From assembly GCF_000987765.1 (NCBI RefSeq), contig NZ_LAHP01000002.1, positions 124,001 to 188,000 of the forward strand: a stretch of DNA of 64,000 bases. The letters run 5' to 3'. The translations under genes and the position numbers were made by a program. The notes under the pieces are model-generated. The model made no database searches, was not told the origin of the DNA, and saw only the letters and a program-made list of their open reading frames with translations. The stretch is from Arsukibacterium sp. MJ3 (GTDB lineage: Bacteria; Pseudomonadota; Gammaproteobacteria; Enterobacterales; Alteromonadaceae). Positions 1 to 7,310 of this stretch are shown in pieces. The stretch's first letter is position 1. Each line of letters begins with the position of its first letter.

Positions 1-188
1 GCTGCGTTTTTTGTTTAATGGCACTGCGTTAATTGCCGCGCTAAAACCTATTTTATAGCGGCAATAATAAAATAGTTTGAGTAATCACTTTAAACGACTG
101 TTAGTTTTTTAATTTCGAGGTGGTTGCTGCTTAGCGCTTGCATGCTGGGCGATGCTGCACCTTGGCTTAGCCGTAAGCTTTAACCTAT
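1..188. other. Leading intergenic stretch with imperfect hairpin
   Basis: No complete gene is visible. A short open frame ending in TAG at 56-58 could be the tail of an upstream gene, but 18 codons are too few to judge. Bases 32-65 form an imperfect hairpin: arms ATTGCCGC..TAAAA and TTTTA..GCGGCAAT with a 2-base internal mismatch and a 4-base loop. No T-tract follows on either strand, so it is at best a weak terminator. From about 118 a second frame encodes a lipoprotein-like start (LLLSAC) that stops at 181-183, just before the next gene. Confidence 0.35.
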
Positions 189-488
189 GTGCTGCTGTGG
201 GCGTTTGACGGCAAGTTAACCTCGGTGAACGGCCCATCCAGTTTTATGCCTTACCACTACCCTATGCTGATGAGCGAAGGTTATAGCCATGGTGGCTTGA
301 TTGAAAACACAGTGCAGGACGAAGTAACCGCAGCCAGTAGCAGTAATAGTTATTTGAATGGTGATCGGTTGCAGTTTAGTACTTATGATGAACGCCGTGG
401 CTGGTGGGTTTTTAGTTCGCGTTATCGGGTGGTGCGCGATTCAAATAACACCAGTATGTCGGCACTGGTTTATCAGGCAGCGAATTAA
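189..488 (+). CDS. Small hypothetical protein, possibly the rest of a frameshifted lipoprotein
   Basis: This 99-residue frame opens with GTG and has no convincing ribosome binding site. It has no signal peptide and no domain I recognise, although it reads like a compact secreted-protein sequence with many aromatic residues (WAFDGKL, YHYP, RGWWVFSS). Immediately upstream, in another frame, a GAGG motif (117-120) is followed by codons for LLLSACMLGDAAPWLSRKL and then a stop at 181-183. That is the look of a lipoprotein signal with lipobox LSAC. A one-base shift near 175-183 would join the two into a lipoprotein of about 120 residues. Either the gene is broken or the sequence has an indel here. 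The stop is 6 bases before the next gene, suggesting an old operon. Confidence 0.4.
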   Translation: MLLWAFDGKLTSVNGPSSFMPYHYPMLMSEGYSHGGLIENTVQDEVTAASSSNSYLNGDRLQFSTYDERRGWWVFSSRYRVVRDSNNTSMSALVYQAAN

Positions 489-494
489 ACCGTT

Positions 495-1574
495 ATGCAT
501 AAAGTCGTGTGGATAATAGTTGGCCTGTCAGCGTTGCTAACAGGCTTATGGTTAGGGTGGCCAGCAACTAAAGTGCCAGCAACGCCCGCGCCGTTGGCGC
601 AAGTAGTACCGGTGGCGGCAAAGCCTGCCACACCTGCCAAGCTTAAACCTCTTGCCGCGCCGACCATTACGGTTACTGAGCGCCTTCCTGAACCGGTTAG
701 CCGCAGTTTTAAACTTATTGCCTCAGCTTATGCAGCTGAACTGGAATACCCGGCCTATGCCCGGCCGCTTTATGCTGACGATAACCATTTACTTAACCCA
801 AACCATTATATTGTGCAGTCGGTGCCTCTGACGGGCGGTGCCAGCGCGGCAATTGTGTTAGATAAATATCGCTTCAGTTATCCTGAGCCGGTAACGGTAA
901 GCTTGCAGGTAAGCGGTTTACAGGTTAACGATGTTAGTGTGCAACTGCATAGCGAGCAAAACAACCAATTGCTTGGCAGCGAGACCATGCTAAGCGTAGC
1001 ATTACAAAGCGATGCGACTCAAAACGCAGGGCAACACTGGCAGGCTGAGTTAAACCCGGAAGTGGATTGGGATGGCCCATTGCAAGTGAGTGTTAGCTTT
1101 AGTAGCAATGGCAAACAGCAAACCCTGAAAACCGGTATCGTCTACAGTTATCCGGTCGCCACTATTACCGGCGTGGGCGCTAGCCGCGGCGCAGGCAGCG
1201 ATATGCTTATTCCGGTACACATTGACGTTAAAAAGGCCGGTTACTACCGGCTTAGGGCGAACTTGTTCACGGCAGCGCGCCAACCGTTAGCCCACCTGAG
1301 CGTAACCGAAAAGCTGGCTGAGGGCGAGGGCAAGCTCATGCTTCGTGCTTACAAAGGCGTACTTCGCCAACAAGAAGGGCCTTTTATTCTCAGTAGTTTT
1401 ATATTGGAAAAACGCTCTGCAGTGCCGGGTGAGTTAACCCGTTATGGCGACAGCGAACAAAGCGAATATCTACTGGAGTACTTTTCGCTTAGCCAGTTAA
1501 CCGATGAGCCCTGGCAGGCTAGTGCCGAAGAGCAGCAGCGGTTGCAGTTTTTACAACAAATGGCCGAGCAGTAA
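495..1574 (+). CDS. Exported or membrane-anchored hypothetical protein
   Basis: This 359-residue protein of unknown function begins with a hydrophobic segment (residues about 4-24, VVWIIVGLSALLTGLWLGW) that could be an uncleaved anchor or a signal peptide. An Ala/Pro-rich linker follows to about residue 65. The rest is predicted to be largely beta-structured and periplasmic, with a stretch around residues 115-230 resembling Ig-like sandwich sequence (alternating hydrophobics, VTVSLQVSGLQVNDVSVQL). No catalytic motif is visible. It starts 6 bases after the preceding small gene, so the two are probably cotranscribed. It converges on the RegA-type regulator, with only 25 bases between the two stops and no clear terminator there. 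Confidence 0.6.
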   Translation: MHKVVWIIVGLSALLTGLWLGWPATKVPATPAPLAQVVPVAAKPATPAKLKPLAAPTITVTERLPEPVSRSFKLIASAYAAELEYPAYARPLYADDNHLLNPNHYIVQSVPLTGGASAAIVLDKYRFSYPEPVTVSLQVSGLQVNDVSVQLHSEQNNQLLGSETMLSVALQSDATQNAGQHWQAELNPEVDWDGPLQVSVSFSSNGKQQTLKTGIVYSYPVATITGVGASRGAGSDMLIPVHIDVKKAGYYRLRANLFTAARQPLAHLSVTEKLAEGEGKLMLRAYKGVLRQQEGPFILSSFILEKRSAVPGELTRYGDSEQSEYLLEYFSLSQLTDEPWQASAEEQQRLQFLQQMAEQ

Positions 1575-1599
1575 TAGCATATTTTATCAGTAATATGCG

Positions 1600-2124
1600 C
1601 TAAGGCCGGCGTTTTATTAGTTTGCGCTGCAAGGTGCGCCGATGCATGCCAAGTAGCTCGGCAGTTCGGCTGATATTGCCTTGCTGTTCGGCCAGCACCC
1701 GGTGAATATGCTCCCATTCCAGCTGATCGGGTGACAGTGGCGTTGGGTAAGTTGTTGCGTGACCTTTTACGGCAATGGCAGTATTACCACGAATTGCGTG
1801 GTCTAATTGCAGTAAATCGACCGGTTTGGTCAGGTAGTCGTCCGCCCCCAGTTTTACCGCCTGAACGGCATTGGCAATGCTGGCATAGCCGGTAAGCATG
1901 ACAATGCGGCATTGTGGCAGTGCCTGGCGCAACGGCGTAATAAAGCTAAGCCCAGACTGGCTGGCAAAGCGTAAATCTAATAAATAGGTATCTGCACGCT
2001 CAGCAATTAATTGTCCGGCGCTTACGGCGTCGGCAAACAGCGTTACATTATAACCCCGCTGACTAAAACGGCGAGACAGAGCGCTTAGTAACGGTTTGTC
2101 ATCATCAACAATAACCAAGTGCAT
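1600..2124 (-). CDS. RegA/ActR/PrrA-type response regulator
   Basis: DNA-binding response regulator of the RegA (PrrA, ActR) family, which in other proteobacteria controls redox-dependent gene expression. The receiver domain (about 1-115) has the acidic pocket D7-D8-D9, phosphoacceptor D50 in LLDLR, switch T78 and conserved K100 in the TKP motif. A Pro-containing linker leads to a short Fis-type helix-turn-helix (about 130-174) ending in the family's hallmark GMHRRTLQRKL. The length of 174 residues is about usual for RegA (roughly 180). The start ATG overlaps the stop of the kinase gene by one base (TAATG), so the two are translationally coupled. A matching operator lies upstream of the kinase gene (3563-3584), suggesting autoregulation. 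Confidence 0.85.
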   Translation of the reverse strand: MHLVIVDDDKPLLSALSRRFSQRGYNVTLFADAVSAGQLIAERADTYLLDLRFASQSGLSFITPLRQALPQCRIVMLTGYASIANAVQAVKLGADDYLTKPVDLLQLDHAIRGNTAIAVKGHATTYPTPLSPDQLEWEHIHRVLAEQQGNISRTAELLGMHRRTLQRKLIKRRP

Positions 2125-3443
2125 TAAGTCTGCTCAGCCTTGGGGCGAGGAATAGCTATCAGGGTTAAGGTGCCGTTATCTAAGCTACTGCGGGACACAC
2201 TGCCGCCCAGCCTTTCAATTGACACATTAGCCAGAAACTGACCAATACCCAAGCCCTGCTCGCTTTGTTGTGGCATTTCACCCAGTTCTGCTAATCGATT
2301 GTCTGATAAACCCTCACCAAAATCACGAATACCAATAGAAAAGTGACTGAGTTGCAGTGTAATACTAACGCTAAGTTCTGCCCGGTTGTTGGCCAGACTG
2401 GCGTCTGCAGCGTTGTCTAATATATTAATTAATGCGGCGCCAAAGCCCTGGCTGTCGGGTAACGTAAAATCAGCGGCGTGTAACGATCGCTTTATAACTA
2501 AGTCAATATCAGGCCGGCTATTTAACCAGCGTTGCAGTTGCTGTTCGGTTAGCGCCAGCACTGATAAACGTTGCTCGTTGTTGCGTAAACTGCCGGCATC
2601 GGCTCTTAACTGTCGCACAATTTGCTGGCAACGGTTTAATTGTTGGCACAAATCGTTTAATGCCGGGTTGTCGTTGTCGGCGGAAATTTCAGCAACCAGT
2701 AAACTCATGGTCTGAATGGGGCTAGCCAAGTCATGGGCGGCGTTGGCCGCAAAGGTTGCCAGTGCCAGCATATGTTCATGCCGGACTTGTTGCTGTTGCA
2801 GCGCACTAATTTGCTGCGACTTTAAGCGGATTAAGTTGGCCTGGCTGTTAACAAACCAACTAATAAGCAATGCCGACAAGGTAAAAGCCCACCACATTTG
2901 CAGCATATGCTGGTTAAACGCTTTGCCTGCTTCGCTGCTTAAATGGTGCATGTGGCCATTATGCTGTGCATGTTGAGCCTGCTGCAGTAGCAGGTCTAAG
3001 TCTGGAATAGTTAAATCGCCAATCAACAAAAGCAGGCTGTATGCCATGATGGCAAGCAAAGCAATAAGGTAGCTAACTTTGCCCGGTAACATTACCGCTG
3101 CTACGGCAACTGGCAAAAGCAGTAGTGCTACCAGACCATTGCTGACGCCACCACTTAACAGCAGTAAGCAACCCAATAGTAAGATATCAAGACAACAGCT
3201 AATGGTATAAATGTGTACCAGCTGTTTCTCTGAGCCGGCAAATAGTATAGGGATAAGGTTAGTAGAAATATGGGTTAATAAAATTAGCCCGATAAGCGGC
3301 CAGGAACTAACCTGGTAGTCCAGCAGCCACCCTGCAATAGCGGCTATACTGGTGAACGCGATAAGTCCCCAGCGGAAGTTGGCGAAGTGTCGAAGCTGGT
3401 GCTGTGGTGACAATTCAGTTGAAATAATAAGTTTTTGGGCCAT
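2124..3443 (-). CDS. RegB/PrrB-like redox sensor histidine kinase
   Basis: Membrane histidine kinase partnered with the RegA-type regulator. About six hydrophobic segments fill residues 20-200, followed by a dimerisation domain with the phospho-acceptor H237 in AAHDLASP and an HATPase domain (N-box NILDNAADA; DFGEGL; GLGIGQF). C272 in NRCQQIV lies where RegB carries its redox-active cysteine (inferred from family knowledge). The RegB quinone-binding motif GGxxNPF appears here as GGVSNGL (residues 98-104), lacking the Pro-Phe. A His-rich loop (QHAQHNGHMHH, about 157-167) is unusual. I prefer ATG at 3443 to an in-frame TTG at 3485, because the longer version would translate straight through a terminator-like hairpin and has no ribosome binding site. 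Confidence 0.8.
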   Translation of the reverse strand: MAQKLIISTELSPQHQLRHFANFRWGLIAFTSIAAIAGWLLDYQVSSWPLIGLILLTHISTNLIPILFAGSEKQLVHIYTISCCLDILLLGCLLLLSGGVSNGLVALLLLPVAVAAVMLPGKVSYLIALLAIMAYSLLLLIGDLTIPDLDLLLQQAQHAQHNGHMHHLSSEAGKAFNQHMLQMWWAFTLSALLISWFVNSQANLIRLKSQQISALQQQQVRHEHMLALATFAANAAHDLASPIQTMSLLVAEISADNDNPALNDLCQQLNRCQQIVRQLRADAGSLRNNEQRLSVLALTEQQLQRWLNSRPDIDLVIKRSLHAADFTLPDSQGFGAALINILDNAADASLANNRAELSVSITLQLSHFSIGIRDFGEGLSDNRLAELGEMPQQSEQGLGIGQFLANVSIERLGGSVSRSSLDNGTLTLIAIPRPKAEQT

Positions 3444-3449
3444 AACACC

Positions 3450-3479
3450 ACATAAAAAAGACGGCTGCCAGGCAGCCGT
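3450..3479 (-). terminator. Terminator-like hairpin just before the kinase start
   Basis: On the minus strand the inverted repeat ACGGCTG-CCTGG-CAGCCGT (3461-3479) is followed by C and six T (3460-3454), ending about 10 bases before the kinase ATG at 3443. Structurally it is a good intrinsic terminator, but no minus-strand gene ends here. It may be an attenuator in the leader of the kinase-regulator operon. Confidence 0.55.
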
Positions 3480-3562
3480 TTGCAAATGTCAGAAAAGACT
3501 AAACCATTAATGGGGTAATGTCATGTCTGAATAAGACTAGTGTAACGCTTAAGGTTAATGTC

Positions 3563-3584
3563 GTCGCTGCGACAAATTGTCGCA
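3563..3584. promoter_or_regulatory. RegA/PrrA-type operator (predicted)
   Basis: TGCGACAAATTGTCGCA (3568-3584) is a perfect 8+1+8 palindrome. It overlaps a second palindrome, GTCGCTGCGAC (3563-3573). The half-sites GCGAC/GTCGC are those of the published RegA/PrrA recognition sequence (GNGRCRTTNNGNCGC), matched here at 9 of 11 defined positions. It lies between the divergent RegB-like kinase operon and the exported protein gene at 3723, so it could control both. That the RegA-type protein encoded next to it binds here is inferred. Confidence 0.7.
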
Positions 3585-3722
3585 CTATTCATCTTTATTT
3601 AATGAAACAACAGGCTGTTGTTCATGTTTCCCCGCCATTGCGGTTAATCCACTGCCGCTATGCTGTACTTATCAAACAGCAAACAGTCGCCCCATAGCGG
3701 GGCTAATGAAAAGGTGAACACC

Positions 3723-4274
3723 ATGAAAAAATTATCACTTACTCTGCTGAGCAGTGCAGTACTTTTGATGAGTACCGCGCATGCGGCTTCATATAATAAG
3801 GACATTACCGAAGCTGAGCTTAACGCGGCCCAACAAGCCTGGGGTAGCGCGCTAATCGCCATAAGCCAGGCGTATGATGAGGGTGGTCAGGTGCTGGCTG
3901 AGCAAAAAGCCCGCACGGTATTAGATGCGGCCTACGGCTACAACCTTGGCCCGGTATTGTTTAAGCCGACGTTAGCTAGTGGCGAGCAAACGTTCCGCAC
4001 TCAATATGATGGTGCTTTATCGTATTTTGTTGGCGGTAACAGTGCTTATGCCAATGACAGTGGCTTTGCTTTAAAAGGGTGGCAAGCTTACGAATTTACT
4101 AATGCCGCAATACACTTTAATGGTGATTTAGCGCTCACCATGGGCCAGGTAATGGTAACAAATAACGCTGGTCAGGTAACCACGGTAGATAAAACCTGGG
4201 GCTTTAAAAAAGATGAGCAGGGTGTATTACGTATTGTGCTGCACCACTCTTCTTTACCTTACCGTGCTAATTAG
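3723..4274 (+). CDS. Exported small protein, NTF2/SnoaL-like
   Basis: Secreted or periplasmic protein of 183 residues with a clear signal peptide (MKKLSLTLLSSAVLLMSTAHA, cleavage after residue about 21). The mature part looks like the cone-shaped NTF2/SnoaL fold often seen in small exported proteins (GWQAYEFTNAAIHFNGDLALTMGQV, then a C-terminal strand ending in LHHSSLPY). Related proteins are sometimes named phosphoribosyl-AMP cyclohydrolase in databases, which nothing here supports. ATG at 3723 is chosen because AAGGTGA precedes it and the signal peptide starts there, although the frame is open further upstream. It is divergent from the RegB/RegA-like pair and lies beyond their shared palindromic operator, so it may belong to that regulon. 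A strong terminator follows. Confidence 0.65.
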   Translation: MKKLSLTLLSSAVLLMSTAHAASYNKDITEAELNAAQQAWGSALIAISQAYDEGGQVLAEQKARTVLDAAYGYNLGPVLFKPTLASGEQTFRTQYDGALSYFVGGNSAYANDSGFALKGWQAYEFTNAAIHFNGDLALTMGQVMVTNNAGQVTTVDKTWGFKKDEQGVLRIVLHHSSLPYRAN

Positions 4275-4337
4275 TTAGTAGTAATAGGTTTCAACTGAGC
4301 TGCAACTGAGTTCCACAAAGGGTTCCCACCCTCTCTT

Positions 4338-4373
4338 GGCTGGTAAAGTACCTCTGTCTACCAGCCTTTTTTT
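4338..4373 (+). terminator. Intrinsic terminator after the exported protein gene
   Basis: GGCTGGTA (4338-4345) pairs with TACCAGCC (4359-4366) around a 13-base loop and is followed by seven T (4367-4373). It ends on the stop codon of the convergent response regulator gene. Confidence 0.85.
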
Positions 4374-5046
4374 ATTCTGCTTGTAAACAATAACCAAGGC
4401 CACGCCGGGTATGCAGTAATTTAACCGGATATGTGTCATCAACCTTTTTCCGCAGCCGCGCCAGGTATACATCGACAATATTGGTTAGCGGATCTTCGTT
4501 CAACCCCCACACATTGGTTAAAATACGTTCACGGCTATATACTTTGCCACTATTGCTCATCAGTAATTCGAGAATACCCAGCTCTTTGGCGGTGAGGGTT
4601 AAATCATTACCACTTCTTTGGACCCGCATGCTGTCTAAATTCAACACTAAATCGGCTACCTGCAATTGCCGGCTTTGTTGTGGACTAATGCTGCGTTTCG
4701 CCAGTGCTTCTATTCGTGCCAGCAGTTCTTCAAAATGAAAAGGCTTACCTAAATAATCATCTGCGCCAGCCCGTAGCCCTTTGACCCGCTCGTCTACCTC
4801 AGATAAGGCAGATAAAATTAAAATACGCGCGGTGGTGTGCTGGCTGCGCAGCTGCTGGCATAATGTTAACCCATCTAGCGTAGGTAACATTCGATCAAGA
4901 ATAATAACGTCAGGCTCAAATTGTTTCACCGCATCTTGAGCATGCAGGCCGTCGCTAAGCAATAATGTCAGATAGCCCTCGGCTTTCAGGCCGCGAGATA
5001 AAAAACTGCCCACCCGTTCATCATCTTCAACGATCAGTATTTTCAT
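4372..5046 (-). CDS. OmpR/PhoB-family response regulator
   Basis: Two-component transcription factor of 224 residues. The N-terminal receiver domain (about 1-115) shows the acidic pair D8/D9, phosphoacceptor D51 in IILDRMLP and the conserved lysine in LGKPF. The C-terminal winged helix (about 128-222) has the OmpR signature LTAKELGILELLM and VDVYLARLRKKVD. The start is taken as ATG at 5046, as the alternative one codon upstream is TTG. It overlaps the 3' end of the adjacent kinase gene by 20 bases, giving a translationally coupled operon. The subfamily resembles regulators paired with HAMP kinases that control metal or envelope stress genes, but the target cannot be told from sequence. Confidence 0.85.
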   Translation of the reverse strand: MKILIVEDDERVGSFLSRGLKAEGYLTLLLSDGLHAQDAVKQFEPDVIILDRMLPTLDGLTLCQQLRSQHTTARILILSALSEVDERVKGLRAGADDYLGKPFHFEELLARIEALAKRSISPQQSRQLQVADLVLNLDSMRVQRSGNDLTLTAKELGILELLMSNSGKVYSRERILTNVWGLNEDPLTNIVDVYLARLRKKVDDTYPVKLLHTRRGLGYCLQAE

Positions 5047-6634
5047 CAATGGTTCCGTTAAATAGCGGTAACGATAGCACCACTATGGTGCCTTGCGGTG
5101 TGTTAGCGACAAGCTTGATGGTGCCATCATGCGCCTGCATAATGGCTTTGGCGATACTCAAACCAATACCCAGGCCATCAGGGCGGGCTTTACGGGCGGC
5201 TTCGCTACGATAGTGCCGGTCAAACAACTGCTGCCCATCTTCCGGTTTTAAGCCAATACCCTGGTCAGACAATTGTATCGTAATATCGTTATCAGTAGGC
5301 CGTAATGTTAGCTGCAACTGGTTACTTTGTTTGGCATAGTGCTGGGCGTTTTCGGTAATAATGCCTAACACTGTGGTGAACTTTTCAGCATCTAGCAGTA
5401 ACCACTGCTCGTCAGGTAGTGCGGGCAGCGGACTAATGGCCAGCTGAAAACGGCTATTTAGCTGCTGTTGAATCAGCGAACAAACCAAGCTGGCAAACTG
5501 CGATAAGCTGATCGCTTTTAAACTTACTTGCAGCAGCCGTTCTTCACCGCGTGCTAAAAATAATAAATCATCAATACGTCGGTTTAGTTGCTGGCTAGAG
5601 GCTAAAATTCGGCTAAAAGCCTCTTTATATTCCTGGCTATCTTTGTCTTTGCCGCGCAGACTAATTTCGGCTTCACCCTGTATGCTGGTAGCCGGAGTAC
5701 GTAATTCATGGCTAATATCAGTTAGCAGTTGTTTCTGGCGAAACTCGGCCTGATGTAATTGGGCTAAAGCTTGTTGTAACTCTGCAGTGCGGGTTTGCAC
5801 CCGTTGCTCGGTAGCTTGCTGGCTTTTCTTTTCTTGCTCAGTAATCGTATAAATATAACTCGACATCAGGTTGAACTGACGGGCCAGCTCGGCAAACTCG
5901 GTAGGTCCTTGCTCATTGATGCGATGGGAAAAATTGCCTTGTTGTAATTGTTTAGTACCATCCAGTAACTGTTGCAATGGTCGGCGCAGTGCTTTAGACA
6001 AATGGAAACCCAGTAACACCGCCAGCATAATACCGGCAATACTAATCAGCAGCATAACTTGCTTAACATTTTGTACTGCCTGTAGTGCATCGTTTTCGGT
6101 GGCGTTGGCCCGTTTTTTTTGTTGGGTAATGGCTTGCTGCAGCAATTCGGCCAAATCGGTATCTTGAAAGGTATCAAATAGTGAAATTAAGATTTGCCAG
6201 CGCTCGGAAGCATCCTGATACAAGTCAATTTCGCGGGTTATGAGTACTTGCTTTAAGTTTTGCAGGTTGGTTTGTAATAAAGAAATCACTTTAACTTGCT
6301 GCATAATATGCTGCAAATCAGCTTCGCTATTGCTGAAAAGTTGATCGCGAATAGCTAGTTGATCCAGCGTAGTTAATTGTTGCTGCATGCGGCTAAATAG
6401 GGTGTCACGAAAGCCAGTGTTGGCTTTTTCGGTGATTAAATATTCAGCTAGCCACACTTTCAGGCGCTGTTTATCTGCCCGTAACGAAATAAACTCGGTC
6501 AGCATTTGGTTGGCAATCCGATTACGCTCGGTATGAAACTCAGAATTTTGGTGAGCCCAAAAACCAATACCCGATTGCAGCACAATAATAGCCATTAAAA
6601 TACACAGCGATATAATTAGTTTGCGTAAATACAT
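5027..6634 (-). CDS. HAMP-containing sensor histidine kinase
   Basis: Inner-membrane sensor kinase of 535 residues, partner of the overlapping OmpR-type regulator. A first transmembrane helix (about 7-27) and a second (about 190-212, VMLLISIAGIMLAVLLGF) enclose a helical periplasmic domain of roughly 160 residues rich in Gln and Leu, resembling the four-helix sensors of chemoreceptors. A HAMP linker, a coiled coil, a HisKA domain with phospho-acceptor in DISHELRTPAT, and an HATPase domain (ITENAQHYA, DQGIGL, GLGIGLSIAKAIM) follow. The tail TPQGTIVVLSLPL is the usual end of such kinases. The ligand is unknown. Nothing suggests a link to the RegB-like kinase nearby. Confidence 0.85.
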   Translation of the reverse strand: MYLRKLIISLCILMAIIVLQSGIGFWAHQNSEFHTERNRIANQMLTEFISLRADKQRLKVWLAEYLITEKANTGFRDTLFSRMQQQLTTLDQLAIRDQLFSNSEADLQHIMQQVKVISLLQTNLQNLKQVLITREIDLYQDASERWQILISLFDTFQDTDLAELLQQAITQQKKRANATENDALQAVQNVKQVMLLISIAGIMLAVLLGFHLSKALRRPLQQLLDGTKQLQQGNFSHRINEQGPTEFAELARQFNLMSSYIYTITEQEKKSQQATEQRVQTRTAELQQALAQLHQAEFRQKQLLTDISHELRTPATSIQGEAEISLRGKDKDSQEYKEAFSRILASSQQLNRRIDDLLFLARGEERLLQVSLKAISLSQFASLVCSLIQQQLNSRFQLAISPLPALPDEQWLLLDAEKFTTVLGIITENAQHYAKQSNQLQLTLRPTDNDITIQLSDQGIGLKPEDGQQLFDRHYRSEAARKARPDGLGIGLSIAKAIMQAHDGTIKLVANTPQGTIVVLSLPLFNGTIDENTDR

Positions 6635-6737
6635 ACGAGCTAACCGGCAGTGAAGAATTACAGCATTATAAGGCGTTGCTAAGGCTAAAGCATGAATATC
6701 AGGTTAACTTTGCTGATTAACGGTGCTGAAAAGGTCA

Positions 6738-7310
6738 CTACATCGGGTCTAATGTTAATAATACTCTCGGTAAATTTGTTGCAGGTGAGCGGTGCACAAT
6801 AGCTTGCTGCTCATTGCCTTCCCAACCAGAGCCTTTCAGCAGCGTAACCGCAAAAGCGGTTGCCTGGGCAATGTCCTCTTTGGCCGCACCTTGCCATTGA
6901 GTACCAGGGCCTAAATAGGTGCACACCAACCGGCATACCAAATGGTCGGTATGAAATTTTGGGCACATTGCTTTACTCAGGGTTTCCAGTCGCAGCCCAA
7001 GTTGCTGGCAATCCATCAGGCAACTAAACATGTCGCACTGCAGCGCAATGTCAGCCAGTAGTTCAGCCTTGCCTGGCGCATCAGGCAGCTTTGCTGCAAT
7101 ATCAGTTTGTAACGAAGCTGCCGTAACGATGCGCTTTAATGGCATAGCAAACGCCAGCTGCGAACAGTATGCGGTAATCAGCGGATTAGCAGAGCGCTGC
7201 CAGCTTACCAGATTAACATCAGGGGCAAAGATATCAGTTAGTACTTCCGGCGTGCAGCTTAACCGTTGTCGGCTGATGGCTTTAAAAGCAGTAAATGCTA
7301 AGGCGTTCAT
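6738..7310 (-). CDS. DUF1826 protein of the zinc locus
   Basis: Cytoplasmic protein of 190 residues matching DUF1826, a family commonly found beside COG0523 GTPases in Zur-controlled loci. The C-terminal part shows KFHTDHLVCRLVCTYLGPGT (H120, D122, R127) and later VHRSP (H173), plus R182 in LPRVLLTLD. That H-x-D...H plus Arg arrangement resembles the iron and 2-oxoglutarate site of non-haem oxygenases, so an enzyme role is possible but not shown. It begins inside the last codons of the upstream GTPase gene (4-base ATGA overlap), indicating coupled translation and a shared role in zinc shortage. Confidence 0.8.
   Translation of the reverse strand: MNALAFTAFKAISRQRLSCTPEVLTDIFAPDVNLVSWQRSANPLITAYCSQLAFAMPLKRIVTAASLQTDIAAKLPDAPGKAELLADIALQCDMFSCLMDCQQLGLRLETLSKAMCPKFHTDHLVCRLVCTYLGPGTQWQGAAKEDIAQATAFAVTLLKGSGWEGNEQQAIVHRSPATNLPRVLLTLDPM

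Noticed and set aside
3443-3485. Longer kinase start (TTG at 3485)
   Set aside because: It would translate through the terminator-like hairpin, uses TTG and has no ribosome binding site.
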